DNA of 64,000 bases from Telopea speciosissima. Taxonomy: Eukaryota; Streptophyta; Magnoliopsida; Proteales; Proteaceae. The translations under genes and the position numbers were made by a program. The notes under the pieces were generated by a model that worked only from the letters and a program-made list of their open reading frames with translations, did not search any database and had not been told where the DNA came from. The stretch spans positions 60,018,871-60,082,870 of the forward strand of contig NC_057918.1 in the NCBI RefSeq assembly GCF_018873765.1, in the 5' to 3' direction. This document shows, in pieces, positions 9,318 to 20,969 of the stretch (positions are counted from its first letter, which is position 1; the number at the start of each line of letters is the position of its first letter).

Positions 9318-11721
9318 TACAACAATAACCATAACCTTATCCCAACTAAATGGGGTCGGCTACATGGATCCGAAAGGGCCATAACAATAAAAGAAATAAG
9401 AGTAGTATAAGGAAGTAAAAATGTAAAAGGGGTTAAAGGAATAAATTAATAAATAAATAAAATAAAAGTACTAAAGGAAAAAGTCTAAGCAATAGTCAGA
9501 GCAGCATCCCAAGAACATCTCCCTACGAGGGGTCAGCTGCATGGGTCCTTGACCTCCAAACAGCTCTATCCGCGGTCATACTAGGAACGAGCCCTACCAT
9601 ATGCATATCCTTTCTTATCACTTCTCCAATAGTCATTTTAGGCTTGCCCCTACCTCTTTTAGCTCCTTTCAAATGAATCTGGTCACTCTTTCTTACTGGT
9701 GCATCCATGGATCTCCTTTGTACATGACCAAACCACCTCAAGCGGCTCTCATGAAGCTTGTCCTAGATTGGTGCAACTCCTAATTTGGTTCTAATACAAA
9801 CAATCCTTATTCTAACTCTCCTGGTCTTGCCACACATCCTCCTCAACATCCTCATCTCCGCTACACTGATCTTATCTATATTACTCTTCTTAACTACCCA
9901 ACATTCCGCTCCATATGTCAACGTTGGTCTTATTACTGTTTCATAGAATTTCCCCTTAAGCTTAATAAACATGCGTTTATCACATAAGACTCTTGATGCT
10001 CCTCTCCACTTCAACCATTCGACTTTAATTTACTGGGAAACATCATCTTCAATATCACCTTCTTCGTTAAAGGTTGATCCTAGGTATTTAAAGCATTCAC
10101 TCTGTGGTAGCTCTCGCCCCTCAAGTTTCACCACTTCATCATCTCTCCTGGTTTGACCGATGTTACACATCATATATTCTGTCTTTGTTTTGCTTAACTT
10201 AAAAGCTCTTGAGTCCAAGTTTAATCTCTATAACTCCATCTTTGCATTAATCCCTTCCACTGTCTCATCTATCAAAACAATATCATCAACGAATAGCATA
10301 CACTAAGGGACTTCATCTTGAATATGTGTAGTTAAATCATCCATGATGAGTGCAAAAAAATAGGGGCTTAGAGCTGATCCTTGGTGTAACTTAGTTGTAA
10401 TTGGGAATTCATTACTTTGTCCCTCTGCCGTTTTGACACTTGTCACCACGCCCTCATACATGTCCTTAACTATATCCACTTAGTTACTTGAACTCCTTTT
10501 CTTCCCTAGGACATGCCAAATGAGCTCTCTAGGAACTCTATCATAGGCCATTTCTAGGTCGATAAAGACCATATAGAGATTCCTTTTGTAAGCTCTAAAT
10601 ATTTCCATAAGCCTCCTTAGAAGGTAAATAGCTTCTGTCGTGGATCTCCCCAGTATAAAACCATGTTCTCCGATATATCAGTTTCTCTTCTTAGGTGGGC
10701 TTCAATGATTTTCTCCCAAAGTTTCATGGTGTGACTCATTAGTTTAATGCCTCTATGGTTATTGCAGTTCTGGATATCATCTTTGTTCTTATAAATCGAA
10801 ACTGCAGTACTTCTCCTCCAATCATCTGGCATTTTCTTTGTACTCAGAATCTTGTTAAATAGGTTGGTTAGCCAAGATACCCCCGTCCTTCTAAGCTTTT
10901 CCACACTTCAGTTGGGATCTCATCTGGTCCTGGTGTTTTGCCTACCTTCATCTTTTGTAGGGTCTCTTTGACTTCATCTTCTCCAGCTTGTTGAAGCTGT
11001 CCCTGGCATGTGTTGGCTTCAAGACTATTCCTTTCCACTTCCGAATTTACCCTGAGAGTTAAGGTAGCTCCATTTAACAAATTATAAAAATATTCATCCC
11101 ATCTCTCCATAATGTCCGCATCCCGTATTAGTACTCTACCATCTTCGCTCGTAATGCATCTAACATGATCCAAATCTCTGCTCTTCCTTTCTCTTATTTT
11201 AGCTATCTAATAGATCTCATTTTCCCTTTGTACTAAGCTTTTCATTAAGTTCATCATATTTCTTCGCTCTTACTTTCCCCATAATTTTTTGAGCTTCATT
11301 TCTCGCCGAATAATAGCTCACTTTATCCTCTACCTCTTTAGTCCTTTGCCAAGTCTTAAAACGATCTTTTTTTTTAATCTTAGAGGCTGCTTGGACCTCG
11401 TCATTCCACCACCAAGTCTCTCTAGGGCCCAGACGCATACCCTTGGAAATCCCAAGGACTTCCTTAGCAACTTTCTTGATTCAAGTCATCATAATAATCC
11501 ACATATCGTTGGTATCTCCTTCTAAATCCCACCTCTCTTGTAGGACCACTTTATCGAAAAATGGATCTAGAAGAGCTCCTTGTAGGTGGCCCCATCTTAT
11601 CTTAGGGCAAACCTGTTTTGCCTTCTTACGGTGCCTTGTACCAAATTACATATCCAAGACCACCAGTCTATGTTGGGTGGTTAAGCACTCTCCAGGTATA
11701 ACTTTACAATCCTTACAATCC
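9318..11721 (-). mobile_element. RTE-type LINE with 13-bp target duplication
   Basis: A 2.4-kb non-LTR element on the minus strand flanked by TTAGCACATTAAA at 9305-9317 and 11,722-11,734. Its 3' end reads GGGTCGGCTACATGGATCC on the opposite sense and finishes in TTATTGTTGT, the tail style of RTE elements. It sits in the outer L1 between the zinc-binding and RNase H regions. It is 5'-truncated: full RTE elements start with an endonuclease, which I do not see. Confidence 0.85.
9523..11438 (-). pseudogene. RTE reverse transcriptase, broken frame
   Basis: Minus-strand fragments in order from 11,438: WWNDEVQAASKIKKK linker; KETLQKMKVGKTPGPDEIPTEVWK (RT start); WLTNLFNKILSTKKMPDDWR and NNHRGIKLMSHTMKLWEKII (RT fingers); the DxY and catalytic-centre region about 10,220-10,600, interrupted; KTEYMM and FKYLGSTFNEEGDIEDDV; then the RTE C-terminal signature YGAECWVVKK, MRRMCG-like MLRRMCGKTR and MRWFGHVQRR. 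At least five frame breaks are needed to read through. The C-terminal GHVQRR motif and WNDEV segment identify the RTE clade rather than L1. Non-functional. Confidence 0.85.
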
Positions 11722-11734
11722 TTAGCACATTAAA

Positions 11735-12888
11735 GGAGTAAAGGAAATCAGCCAGTTTACCATCAAACTTCCTTTTATTCCTTTCCCGCCATAAAATATA
11801 AGGAATTATCCCTTAAAACAATACCCGACATCCAAGCTTCAGACAGATGCACCGACTTTGCCTTCCTCTTCCATCATAAAATTAGTTCAACATAAGAGGC
11901 AATAGAGGGCCAGCTAAAACCAAAGAGATCAAGGAACTGGTTCCACAAACATCTATTGTATGGGAACTCTAGAAAAATATGACCAATGGATTCTGATTCC
12001 TATAAGTAGAATTCGCGTCTAGAAGCACAAAGAATACCCTTCATCTTCAGTCTTATCGCAAGGAATCTTACCATAAACTAATCGCTATGCAAAGAAGGAA
12101 TAGTGTGGCAGCAACACATTATTCTAGATCACCAAGTACCAAGGTACCATGGGATTTCTTCTGCGAATATCATCCCATGCTGACCAAACCAAAAACTTTC
12201 CAAAGGGGGTGAGCTTTTAGAAACTTTGATCTTCCAAGGGAGGAGAGGGCTAGTACACCGACTTGGCCAATTAAAAGGCCACATTGAGAAACCGAGAAGC
12301 CACCTGGAGAAAGGACCAGCTATTATTCACAATAAAATCCACAACTCTATCATGCTTATCATTAAAGAGAGCCATATCAAGACCAGAAAATTCTGCTAAA
12401 GATTCATTCCCCAACCAACGATCCTTCCACAAATTCACCTCCTTGCCATTACCAATGACCCATTGCTCATTTTGCTGAACCACCACCCAGACCTTTCTGA
12501 TCCCAAGCCATATAGAAGATGATTTATAGCATTTCTTTAGAGACCCATCACCATTAACAAATCTAGCCCTGAAGAAATGACTAACCATGGAGGTGTCATG
12601 TTTAATAGACCATGCTAATTTACATAGCAATGCCTTATTAATATCATGCAACCTACGAATACCCAATCTAACCTGAGCCTTTGGACAACACACCTAGTCC
12701 CACTTCACTGCCAAAACTTTCCTCACCTCCACATCACCAAACCAAATAAAATTGTGGATCAAGATTCCATCAGCTTCACTAGTAATGCAGGCCACCAATA
12801 CACATAGAAATTGTGAACTGGCATACTCATCACCACTGACCACACAAACTCTACTCGGCCAACGAAAGTCAACAACTTTACTTTTCAA
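11735..12888 (-). pseudogene. Outer L1 RT C-terminal and zinc-binding region
   Basis: Minus-strand pieces 12,888-12,694 (NFIWFGDVEVRKVLAVKWD) and 12,693-12,271 (GIRRLHDINKALLCKLAWS, NEQWVIGNGKEVNLWKDRWLG) are parallel to those of the nested L1. They are followed by decayed zinc-binding sequence down to 11,735. A stop separates the first two pieces at about 12,694. The continuation into RNase H is at 9304, beyond the RTE insertion. Confidence 0.8.
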
Positions 12889-12899
12889 CCTAAGAGGGG

Positions 12900-14343
12900 C
12901 CTTCTGAATTTGTCAACAAGAAGCATCATAACATCCCTATTAATCCTACCTTTAAAAATTTCAACTCCCAGGTACCTTGTGGGCAGCTTGCAAATAGGAA
13001 TATTAAGCAACTCTGAAATACAAAGCTTTCTAGGGAAATTGATTTTGCCATAGAAAAGCTTGCTCTTCTCAAAGTTGATTTTTTGACCTAAGAAAATTTG
13101 ATATTTCTCAAGGAAATTCTTTGAAGCCTACACATACTTAAAAGAGCCATTCAAAAAAATAAAACATTGTCAGCGAATAACGGATGTCCCGGGGTCGGAA
13201 CATCTCTAGGACCTCGTAAAGTCCTAATAATATTCTCCTCTGTCATCTTCTTTAGGCCCCTACATAGTACCTCCTCCGTAATGATAAAAAAAAAGAGGGG
13301 AGAGAGAGAGTCATCCTGTCGTAGCCCTCTATCAACTCCAAAAAAACCAACTAGTCCCCCATTAACAAGAACAAAAATCGAGGTAGATAGCAACAACCGA
13401 TGTAGCCACAAAATCCAACAAGGATTAAACCCAAATTTTTCCAACACTTTGAAGAGGAAATTCCATGATAATAAATTATATGCTTTCTGGACATCTAATT
13501 TTAGACCTATCGTCGCACCTCCCACAGACTGGTGCATTAAGTTCCCCAATTCAGAAGCCAAACTGATGTTGGAAAATATGACCTTGCCTTTTTGAAAAGC
13601 CCCTTGTTCTCTAAAATTAACCTGGGTAATAGCCCATTCAATATAGTCGTCATAATTTCAATAAAATTTTACAAAAAAATTTCCCCATGTAAATAGGAAG
13701 GAATCTGTCCAAAGTGACAGCACCTTCCACCTTAGGGATGAATGTGATAAATAAATTGTTAATACCCTTGGAGATGATACCTTCCTTAAAGAAACTCTTC
13801 ATAGCCCTACAAACATCAAAGGAAATAACCCCCCAGTAATGTCTGAAGAAGGCACCAGGAAACCCATCAGGTTCAGGCGAACTATCCGGATCCAAATCCC
13901 ACATCGCCTGCTTAATCTACCCAGTACCAGGAATAAGATCCAACGTCACTGCATCAGAAGCATTAAGAGTATGAGGGATCAGATCCACAAGTTCCAACTC
14001 TGCAATGCTGCTTGAATCCTCCACCAAAAATCCATCTTCCTTCCTAAGATAATGGATATGATTTTTTGATCTCCTTATCATTGTAGATAAATAAAAAAAC
14101 TTGGAATTCCTATCACCCCACTTCAACCACTTGATTCATGATTTTTCAAACCAAAGCCTTTCGCTATTCTGCAAAGGTTTTAGATAAGGCGTTTTAACAT
14201 TAGCTTCTAAACCAAAAAGCAAATCATTCACCCCAATTGTTTCCATGGCTCCTTGAACATCTTCAAGAGACGTTTCCGCTTCCTTTAAAGCAGCATCAAA
14301 ATGAGGAAACTCAATCCTAGACCAAGTTCGAATGGTGGGTTTA
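12900..14343 (-). pseudogene. Outer L1 reverse transcriptase
   Basis: Minus-strand RT in order: KWGDRNSKFFYLSTMIRRSKN (14,126-); PDSSPEPDGFPGAFFRHYW and FITFIPKVEGA (13,904-13,650); IGLKLDVQKAYNLLSWNFL, RGLRQDDSLSPLFFFI and HPLFADNVLFF (13,561-13,151). The catalytic FADD motif reads FADN, and the RQGDPLSP box reads RQDDSLSP, so activity is unlikely even without the stops. Downstream RT thumb sequence reaches about 12,900. Plant L1-type (RVT_1) by motif spacing. Confidence 0.85.
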
Positions 14344-14359
14344 AAGACACTTGAGCTTC

Positions 14360-16147
14360 TGATATAAAATATAGATTGAACTACTGTTTGAGTTTAAAAA
14401 TTATACCGTAAGCGTACGGGTCAATCGTAGCTACGGGTCGAACACGAGAAGATATACGCCACTCTATTTAACTAACTTAAAAGTAATGCAAAGTGAACCA
14501 AATTAATTTAAACACTAAATTAATGATGATTAAACTAACGGATCTTAACTCACAAGCATCTAACAAATTACACATCTACGGGATTAAGTTGGCGTCCTAA
14601 CACATGAACATCTAACCTATCAAACTAATGCAAATTGGGAGTAATTAAAAATAAAATCCTATACTAACGCAAGTTGGAAGTAATAAAAAATGCAGCCACA
14701 CATCCATATCCACATAAACAAAATAACCACATAAGAAAAATAAAAGAAATAGAGGGAGAAGAATGAGATAGATGAGAGGGAGAATGCAATTGAGAGTTTA
14801 GAGAATGCAAACCTAGATGTGCTTGAACCGGATTAATTGAAGAAGCTTGAATGAATAATTGCATGAACTTACCATGGCCTCCTCTTCTAAATCTCCAAGT
14901 CTTGTCATCAACATAGGAGCTTAGACTAAGAAGCTTAAAACTGAAACTATTACAACCATATTGAAGACATTAAAGTATAAACTAATCCTATTACAACCAT
15001 TAACTAATCTTATGAAAGCAAAATTAAGAACTTGAAAGAACTAATCTTATGAAATCAAACTGAGAACTAAAGCCAAAAATAGGAAAAGAAGAGAAAATTT
15101 CACTAAGTGAATGAACCAAAAATTACACTAAAAACTGAATTAAAATTAAACTAGAAACTAACTAAAAACTGAACTAAAAAAACTAACTTGTTACAAGCCA
15201 AAGGGCAAGGGGTATTTATAGGGGGAAGAGAGGAGAAGAGAGAAGAGGAAAGTATAGGAGAAATATTCTCTAAGAAAAGAGAATATTCTCTTCTCCTAAG
15301 AAAAAAAAGAAAAAAATAGAAAGAAGAAGAAGAGAAGATTGTTTACATAGACCTTCTATTTCTAGAAAAGTAAACTTCCAATTCTAACAAGTGCTTCCTT
15401 TTCTTTGTAGATATCTTCTCCAAGCAATAAAATCAAAGCATCTTTGACTTTTCAACTTTCCATAGGTGAGAGAATATCTTTCAAATAAATCTATCCCAAG
15501 TAGAATTCCAGAAGTGCCCTTGAGAAGTTGGAGGAGAGAGAGAGTAAAGGTGATGACTAGGATTCTTCAAGAATAAATAAAATACCATTCTGTCCTTCAG
15601 AAAACGTGGAGCATGGGGTGCTTATATAGGCCTCACCATTGTGTTCCTTGCGAAAAATCACCCAAAATAGACCCAAATTTTGTCCAATTTGGAGTTGGGG
15701 AGCCCAAGATATCTCAAGTTGAAGTTGGACTGTCCAGAGCCCCCCAAATGGAATCTTTAGGGTACAGGAAATATAACTTCTGGTTATTGCGTTAAGGCCC
15801 TTGGAATCCGAACTTCTGCTTCACTTTGTCCCTGGTTGACTGCCAATAATTATAAATAAACCTCTATAGACCATTTTCGCGCGTCGTTACGGAAACGGCC
15901 GTAACTTCTCGTTTCAACTCGGAATCAAGTGCCATTTGAACCATTAAGAAGCTGACTCGATGGGCTACGCATCCATGCCATTAACACCTCTAAATAGCTT
16001 AAAAACATTTTCTTAGCATCATCTCCTCCATTTTTACAAGAATTCACCTAAAACCTGAAAAGCACAAGAAAGCACCGAGTAACTCTGTCCAATGTGGTAA
16101 AATGTATGCTTTATGCCCTAAGATTTCACACATAAATGTGCTCATCA
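14360..16147 (-). mobile_element. LTR-like 1.8-kb insertion in the L1
   Basis: The segment begins TGAT and ends ATCA, the short inverted termini of an LTR, and splits the outer L1 between endonuclease and RT. It has no pol motifs. Flanking pentamers are GCTTC (14,355-14,359) and ACTAC (16,148-16,152), matching at only 3 of 5 positions, so a clean target duplication is not shown. On the minus strand it starts TGATGAGCACATTTATG. A solo LTR of an unidentified element is the best reading; a non-autonomous element is the alternative. The 15,613-15,795 frame has no recognised domain. Confidence 0.5.
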
Positions 16148-16159
16148 ACTACCCATAAT

Positions 16160-16956
16160 AGGAGCCCCCCCAAGAGACCTTGATGACATCATGAAAGCTA
16201 TCCCGCTCCATCAAAAAATTTTACAATCTAAACGGGCAATTCTATGATTTACAATCAAGATCAGACATAATTAAAAGAGGTGAGTGCTCAGAAGCAATTC
16301 CATGTAGAACACTCTGGCTGCATGCTCTAAAATAGTCAATCCAAGTAAAGGTGCAAAAACTTCTATCCAACATCGCTGAAACATGTCCTCTCTTTCGATT
16401 ATTTGACCAAGTAAATTTTGTTCCCTTTGATGGAATTTTCAACAAAGAGCAAGAGTCTACCATGGTCTCAAACTCCATGGCTTCCCCAATGGAGAAGGCA
16501 CCTAGCCCTTTTCTTTTCATGAGAGGCTAACGTTGCATTGAAATCACCCACCACCATCCAAGGCGCCAAAATAATATTTAATCCTGCCAAATCCAACCAA
16601 AGGTCTCTACGACTTGCTCTAAGGTAGCTTGCATGAACAAAGGTCACAAAAATGCTAACACCAACCCAACACATACAAATAGATAACTATTGGTCAGACA
16701 GAGAGATAACAACCGGCCTACTCAATCCCAATTTCCATACCACCCAGATGTTTTGAACTTTCTCCTGTCTATAATTATGGATAACCTCAGCAGAATAGCC
16801 AAATTTACTTAAAAAAAGAGAAGGAAATTTTCTAACCTCCAACTTCGGTTCCGTGATACACACAACATCCAAACTATTCTCTTTCAAAAAAGATGAGAGG
16901 GCTAACCTAGCCACGACCTTCCTGATTCCTCTAATATTCCAGAAGAAGACCTTCAT
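16160..16956 (-). pseudogene. Outer L1 apurinic-type endonuclease domain
   Basis: Minus-strand endonuclease starting at 16,956 with MKVFFWNIRGIRKVVAR (the WNIRG motif). It continues with DVVCITEPKL (catalytic E), then MVVGDFNATL (GDFN motif, 16,520-16,674 region) and, after a frame change, FTWSNNRKRGHVSAMLDR and ASEHSPLLI (the SDH motif, here SEHSP). A frameshift lies near 16,500. The domain nicks target DNA to prime reverse transcription in active L1s. Sequence up to about 16,148 is the endonuclease-RT linker. Confidence 0.85.
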
Positions 16957-17068
16957 TGAATAACTGATGATTTAGAAGCCAAGCACTCAGATCGTTTACG
17001 ATCAGTCTGATCTCCATCATGATTTTTCCTTGTTATACGCTGCTTGTTATGACCCTGCACATCCTAGC

Positions 17069-17443
17069 TGTAGGATTAAGCGCTTGCCAATCCCCCAAAA
17101 AATGTCTTGTGAGGGAAGGTACAACTTTAATTCTTTATTACATACCAGCCAGCGCACATTGCTCCCTCGTCCGAGTAGGGATCTGGGCAGGGCATTTTGG
17201 GTCACTCCCAACAATCCCCCCCCAAATGCACGTCCAATAACAGAGCACCCATGCCACAGGGGAGACTCGAACTCGCGATCACCTGCTCTGATACCAAATG
17301 TAGGATTAAGCGCTTGCCAATCCCCCAAAAGACGCCTTGTGAGGGAAGGTGCAACTTTAATTCCTTATTGTACACCAGCCAGTGCGCATCGCTCCCTCGC
17401 TCGAGCCGAGATCTGGACAAGGCATTTTGGGTCACTCCCAACA
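17069..17443 (-). mobile_element. Complete TRIM retrotransposon (375 bp)
   Basis: Two 145-bp direct LTRs (17,069-17,213 and 17,299-17,443), each TGTTGGGAGTGACCC... to ...CTTAATCCTACA on the minus strand, enclose only 85 bp. Next to the right LTR, the minus strand reads TGGTATCAGAGC (17,285-17,296), the usual primer-binding site complementary to initiator tRNA-Met. Next to the left LTR lies the purine tract GCATTTGGGGGGGGA (17,214-17,228). Flanks are CTAGC and GTAGC (17,064-17,068; 17,444-17,448), a 5-bp duplication with one mismatch. It codes for nothing and would need enzymes in trans. It lies in the outer L1 between ORF1 and ORF2. Confidence 0.93.
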
Positions 17444-17448
17444 GTAGC

Positions 17449-18954
17449 ATCACCATGGTCAGCCTGATCATGAAGCACAACCATAAGGCTTCCCTACGGA
17501 ATGGCCTGCATCTGCCTCTCCGTAACAGGAAATCCACGATGAGAAGAAGGAGAACCCACTTCATCTTCTAGCCTAGGACCCACATTAGAAAAAGATTGGT
17601 CTGTACGACGGGATCAGCGACCCACTCCACTTCCTGTCCATGACCCACAGCAGCATGAGATGCTCCATGTCTACAGTAATTTGAATTTATATTCCTAGAG
17701 GATAGCATCATTGATTGAAGATCCTGGTGAGTAAAGCACAATCTCTCCTCCAAATTTTTCTCCTTTAAATTAGGAATGGAGCCTATTTGCTGCGAAACTG
17801 GTTCCCTTAATGGAAGGGACTCTTCTGGAATAAAATTTGTTAAAATCGAATCTCCTCCTTCCAAATTGGTATCTACCAATTTTTCTACCACAACACCACC
17901 AGCCACAACTTGAGAATCTAACACCATGGCCGGCGACGAATCCAGTTAACCATCTGACCCTTATAGAGAATCACTATCGGGCTTAGATACATCATTCCTT
18001 GAAGTCGCAGGATCATAAGCAACAAGGGGAGAACCTACCTAGTTCTTGGATTCCCTATGCCCACCAAACTGCGCTCCTTAAACCTCAGCACCTCTTTCAC
18101 GTTTCTTTGCTTTGGCTGGAATTCTCTCTTTGCACATATTAATCGAGAGGCCTATGCGACGACAAAACCCATAATTGGTCATGTCATCCTCATAAATCAC
18201 AGTTTTTTTTTAAACCAAAACTTCTCCGCAGATCCCAACTGTTGTCTTTCCACCAGAATCTCCTCTAGCCTTGATCAATGATCTCCATCTTAACAAGGAC
18301 TCTAGCATAATGTCCAACAGACACTTCCCTGGTTCTACGATCTAGGGCTACAAGAGTACCCAAAGCTTTCACCAAAGATAAAAGAATCTCAGGATGCCAA
18401 TATTCATAAGGTAAATCTAGGAACCTCACCCATACCAGCTTATGAACCAGATGATTCCCATTCAGGTTGAAGTTCGGGCACCAATGTTGAAATCTAAGAG
18501 ACTGTCCACTGACCCTGATGGGACTACAATGCCAAATCATGACCATGTCCACTTCCAATGCAAATCGAAAGATGATAAAACCTTTCCCGATAGGAATGAT
18601 TTCAATAGAATACTTCAACTTCCATTGAACCTTGATTGCTTTCCTCAGATCTGTTAGAGACACTTGATGAAGGTTCAACCTCCTAGTCAATGCGAAACAA
18701 AATCTTTGAACCTAAGATTCATAGGTGCTCTGAGGGATTTTAACACAAGTGATCCTTCCTTCATGAATCAGCTTAAGACGAGCCGCCACGTTAGGGATTA
18801 CAGGTTTCCCCACTACTTCTGCAAACATTCTTCCTCTCACCTACTTCTACAACACAACAGGGTGAGCATCCTGGAGTTGCTCGCCTTCATCACCATCATC
18901 TTCCTTCCCAGACTCTTGCTCGACTTCAAAAACCCTTGCCAAATCTCCACTCAT
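17449..18954 (-). pseudogene. Outer L1 ORF1 (gag-like, DUF4283-type)
   Basis: Minus-strand ORF1. I place its start at the ATG at 18,952-18,954 (MSGDLARVFEVEQ), which gives about 240 bases of 5' UTR inside the L1. The core at 18,690-18,265 reads LRKAIKVQWKL, GKGFIIFRFALEVDM, LNGNHLVHKLVWVRFLDLPYEYW and LSLVKALGTLVALD, the pattern of the plant L1 ORF1 RNA-binding domain. A stop after HPVVL and frame breaks near 18,700 and 18,260 disrupt it. The C-terminal part (17,927-17,568) is low-complexity and polar. Confidence 0.75.
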
Positions 18955-19216
18955 CTCTCTCTCCTTTCCTTTCACCCTGTTAGATGCTTCAAATTTCGAA
19001 GTTCTTCATTATATCGAACTCTAAGGCGTGCCAAATTTTACGTTACCATTCTCATCATGTAAATAGTCACAAACCTTCCATCATTCAAACATGCTTACCA
19101 GCCCCTTTAAGAGTCTAAAACAGTGACATTTTTTTCATTAATTAAACATAGTCCCATCTAGCATACATGTATTCTTGATTTTTCCATCCAAGAACTATGA
19201 TTCCTCAAACCATAAA

Positions 19217-19836
19217 TGTTAGAGAAAGGCCCAAATCAACGAGTGGTTGGGTATATGGCATGACCATGTTCCACATGGGGATATATCTCACACAGTAGGA
19301 AGTATAGGGGCTAGATCTCATTCTAGTGCTCACGACCCTCGAATCCTCAAGGAAAAAGAAAAGCTCTAATTCCAATGGGGAAGAAGAGGAAACAAATCAA
19401 TTTCATTCATAAACTTCAAAATACCTTATTTCGTCCAAAACGACCTGTATATAAGGAGGTTGGATTATAAAGGGAAAAGGAAACCTAAACAAAACAAGAA
19501 ACAAACTAATATAGAAAAATAAAATTTTTATATCATGCGCAAAACTTCAAAGGCTCAGTATACCTCTTAAATGTGCGAATTTGACCTCAGATTGAAACTT
19601 ATAGTCCATTTGTAGAGCCCTGGCTGACGTTAGAAATTATGAATCCCGTAATTTCACTTGAGTCAAAAGTTACGTCTCTCAAAAGTTGCGCTAACAAATT
19701 AGTACTTCCGACCTGATCGGATAGACTTTTGCATATCCAATCAATCCAGAAATTCTTCAAAGATCTTGATAAGTGCAAGATAATTGAAAGAGAAAATAAA
19801 GGAGAAGAGAAATAATAGGGAGAGGAAGAGAGGAAA

Positions 19837-19918
<82 letters not shown>

Positions 19919-20166
19919 TTGGGGTTTTACGGACGCCAGACGTCCTAGCTCAATTGGGAAGCCACCAATCCTCTTCTCAAGCTAACTCTTAAGAAATAAT
20001 TTAGGGGACAATAATCTGGTAACCTTTTCATTCATAATTACTATTAAATAGGATTGTATAACCGTTACATAACTTACCACTCTTGACTCCTTCCACATCT
20101 ATATAACTAATCTGCTAACATTGATAGTTCTCATAACTAACACACTCGATACATATAAAATAATAA
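19217..20166 (+). repeat. Direct repeat copy 1, LTR-like ends
   Basis: Shares about 750 bp with 20,970-21,727 in the same orientation, for example TGTTCCACATGGGG and the TTGACCTCAGATTG region. TGTTAG at 19,219 and CTAACA near 20,122 look like LTR ends, but similarity with copy 2 continues about 45 bp past CTAACA. It is therefore a segmental duplication that may include a solo LTR. Confidence 0.65.
19839..19915. repeat. Compound (TA)n(GA)n microsatellite
   Basis: About 40 bp of alternating TA followed by about 36 bp of alternating GA. The second direct copy has only a short GA run at 21,509-21,536, so the TA tract expanded or was gained in copy 1. Confidence 0.95.
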
Positions 20167-20969
20167 TTGAAAGGAAGGCGCAACTCAGAAGCCCAAGTGT
20201 GGGGCTTGATTCACAGGGAAATTGGCAGTCTTTGTCCCTCCATTTGCTGCAGGAGTATCTCAGTCCAAGATTTTCTTCTGGGAAGGTGGCTTAATATTTC
20301 TGTGACATCCCGGGGTCCCTCTTGTTTATTGGAAGTGTTCTGGTCTAGGTCTTTTCCTGGTTGGGTGAAACTAAACGTTGATGGGTGTTCTTTGGGAAAT
20401 CCAAGCATATCAGGTGCAGGGGGTGTCTTCCGAAATTCTGAGGCTCAAGTTATTTTTTCCTTCAGGGAATTTTTGGGAGTGGACACAAATTTTGCTGCGG
20501 AGTTTTATGCTGTTATCTTGGGTCTGGAATTTGCTAAATCTCTTGGCGTTTCTAAGCTTTGGATTGAATGTGATTCGGTGGCAGTTTTTATTTTGGTTTC
20601 TCAGAAGATGGTGCCTTGGTTCATTTGGCAAAGGTGGACTGCCCTCACTCCTTTCTTGGACTCAATTGAGTGGAAATATCCCCATTGTTTCCGTGAAGCT
20701 AACCTAATCGCTGATTTCTTGGTAAAATCGGTTGCGTCTCAGCAAGCTTCTTCAATGATGGTAAAGTTTCCACCCTTAACCCAGGACGAGCTGGTTGTGG
20801 ATGCCCAGTGTAGAGCTAGGTTTAGATTGATTTACCCAAAATGGGTATTGTATTTTTTTGTTTCCCTGCTAATGGCTTTGCCGTAGGTGGGGAATTTATT
20901 TTCTGGTGCTTCTTGTATTTTGGTTATTTTCCCTTCGTTTAATATATTTGATCCTTTAGCAAAAAAAAA
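20167..20969 (+). mobile_element. 5'-truncated L1 with RNase H
   Basis: The plus-strand frame 20,167-20,886 carries a nearly complete plant L1 RNase H domain: GWVKLNVDGCSLGNPSISGAGG, SKLWIECDSVAVF, then HCFREANLIADFLVKSVAS. The catalytic D-E-D residues are preserved. The 3' UTR ends in TTTAGC plus ten A at about 20,960-20,969. It lies exactly between two direct copies of a 0.75-kb sequence. No short target duplication is visible, so it may have arrived with the duplication event. Confidence 0.8.

Larger units (their letters stand above)
6704..19190 (-). mobile_element. Near-full-length L1 LINE carrying nested insertions
   Basis: One L1 on the minus strand, with its 5' end at about 19,190 and poly-A end at 6704-6711. 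It is flanked by the 11-bp duplication AGAACTATGAT (6693-6703 and 19,191-19,201). Removing the nested L1 (about 6900-8725), the RTE (9318-11,721), the LTR-like segment (14,360-16,147), the TRIM (17,069-17,443) and their duplicated target bases leaves close to 6 kb, the usual size of a complete plant L1. Order on the minus strand is ORF1, endonuclease, reverse transcriptase, zinc-binding domain, RNase H, 3' UTR. All frames are broken. Confidence 0.85.

Noticed and set aside
13167-13595. 142-codon plus-strand frame
   Set aside because: Shadow of the L1 reverse transcriptase on the opposite strand.
17069-17443. TRIM as a Cassandra element (5S rRNA-like LTR)
   Set aside because: The LTR lacks a recognisable 5S internal promoter block; only a weak GCGCTTAATC resemblance is seen.
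17030-17571. Several overlapping 90-145-codon frames on both strands
   Set aside because: They run through the two TRIM LTRs and their non-coding interior; no domain is present.
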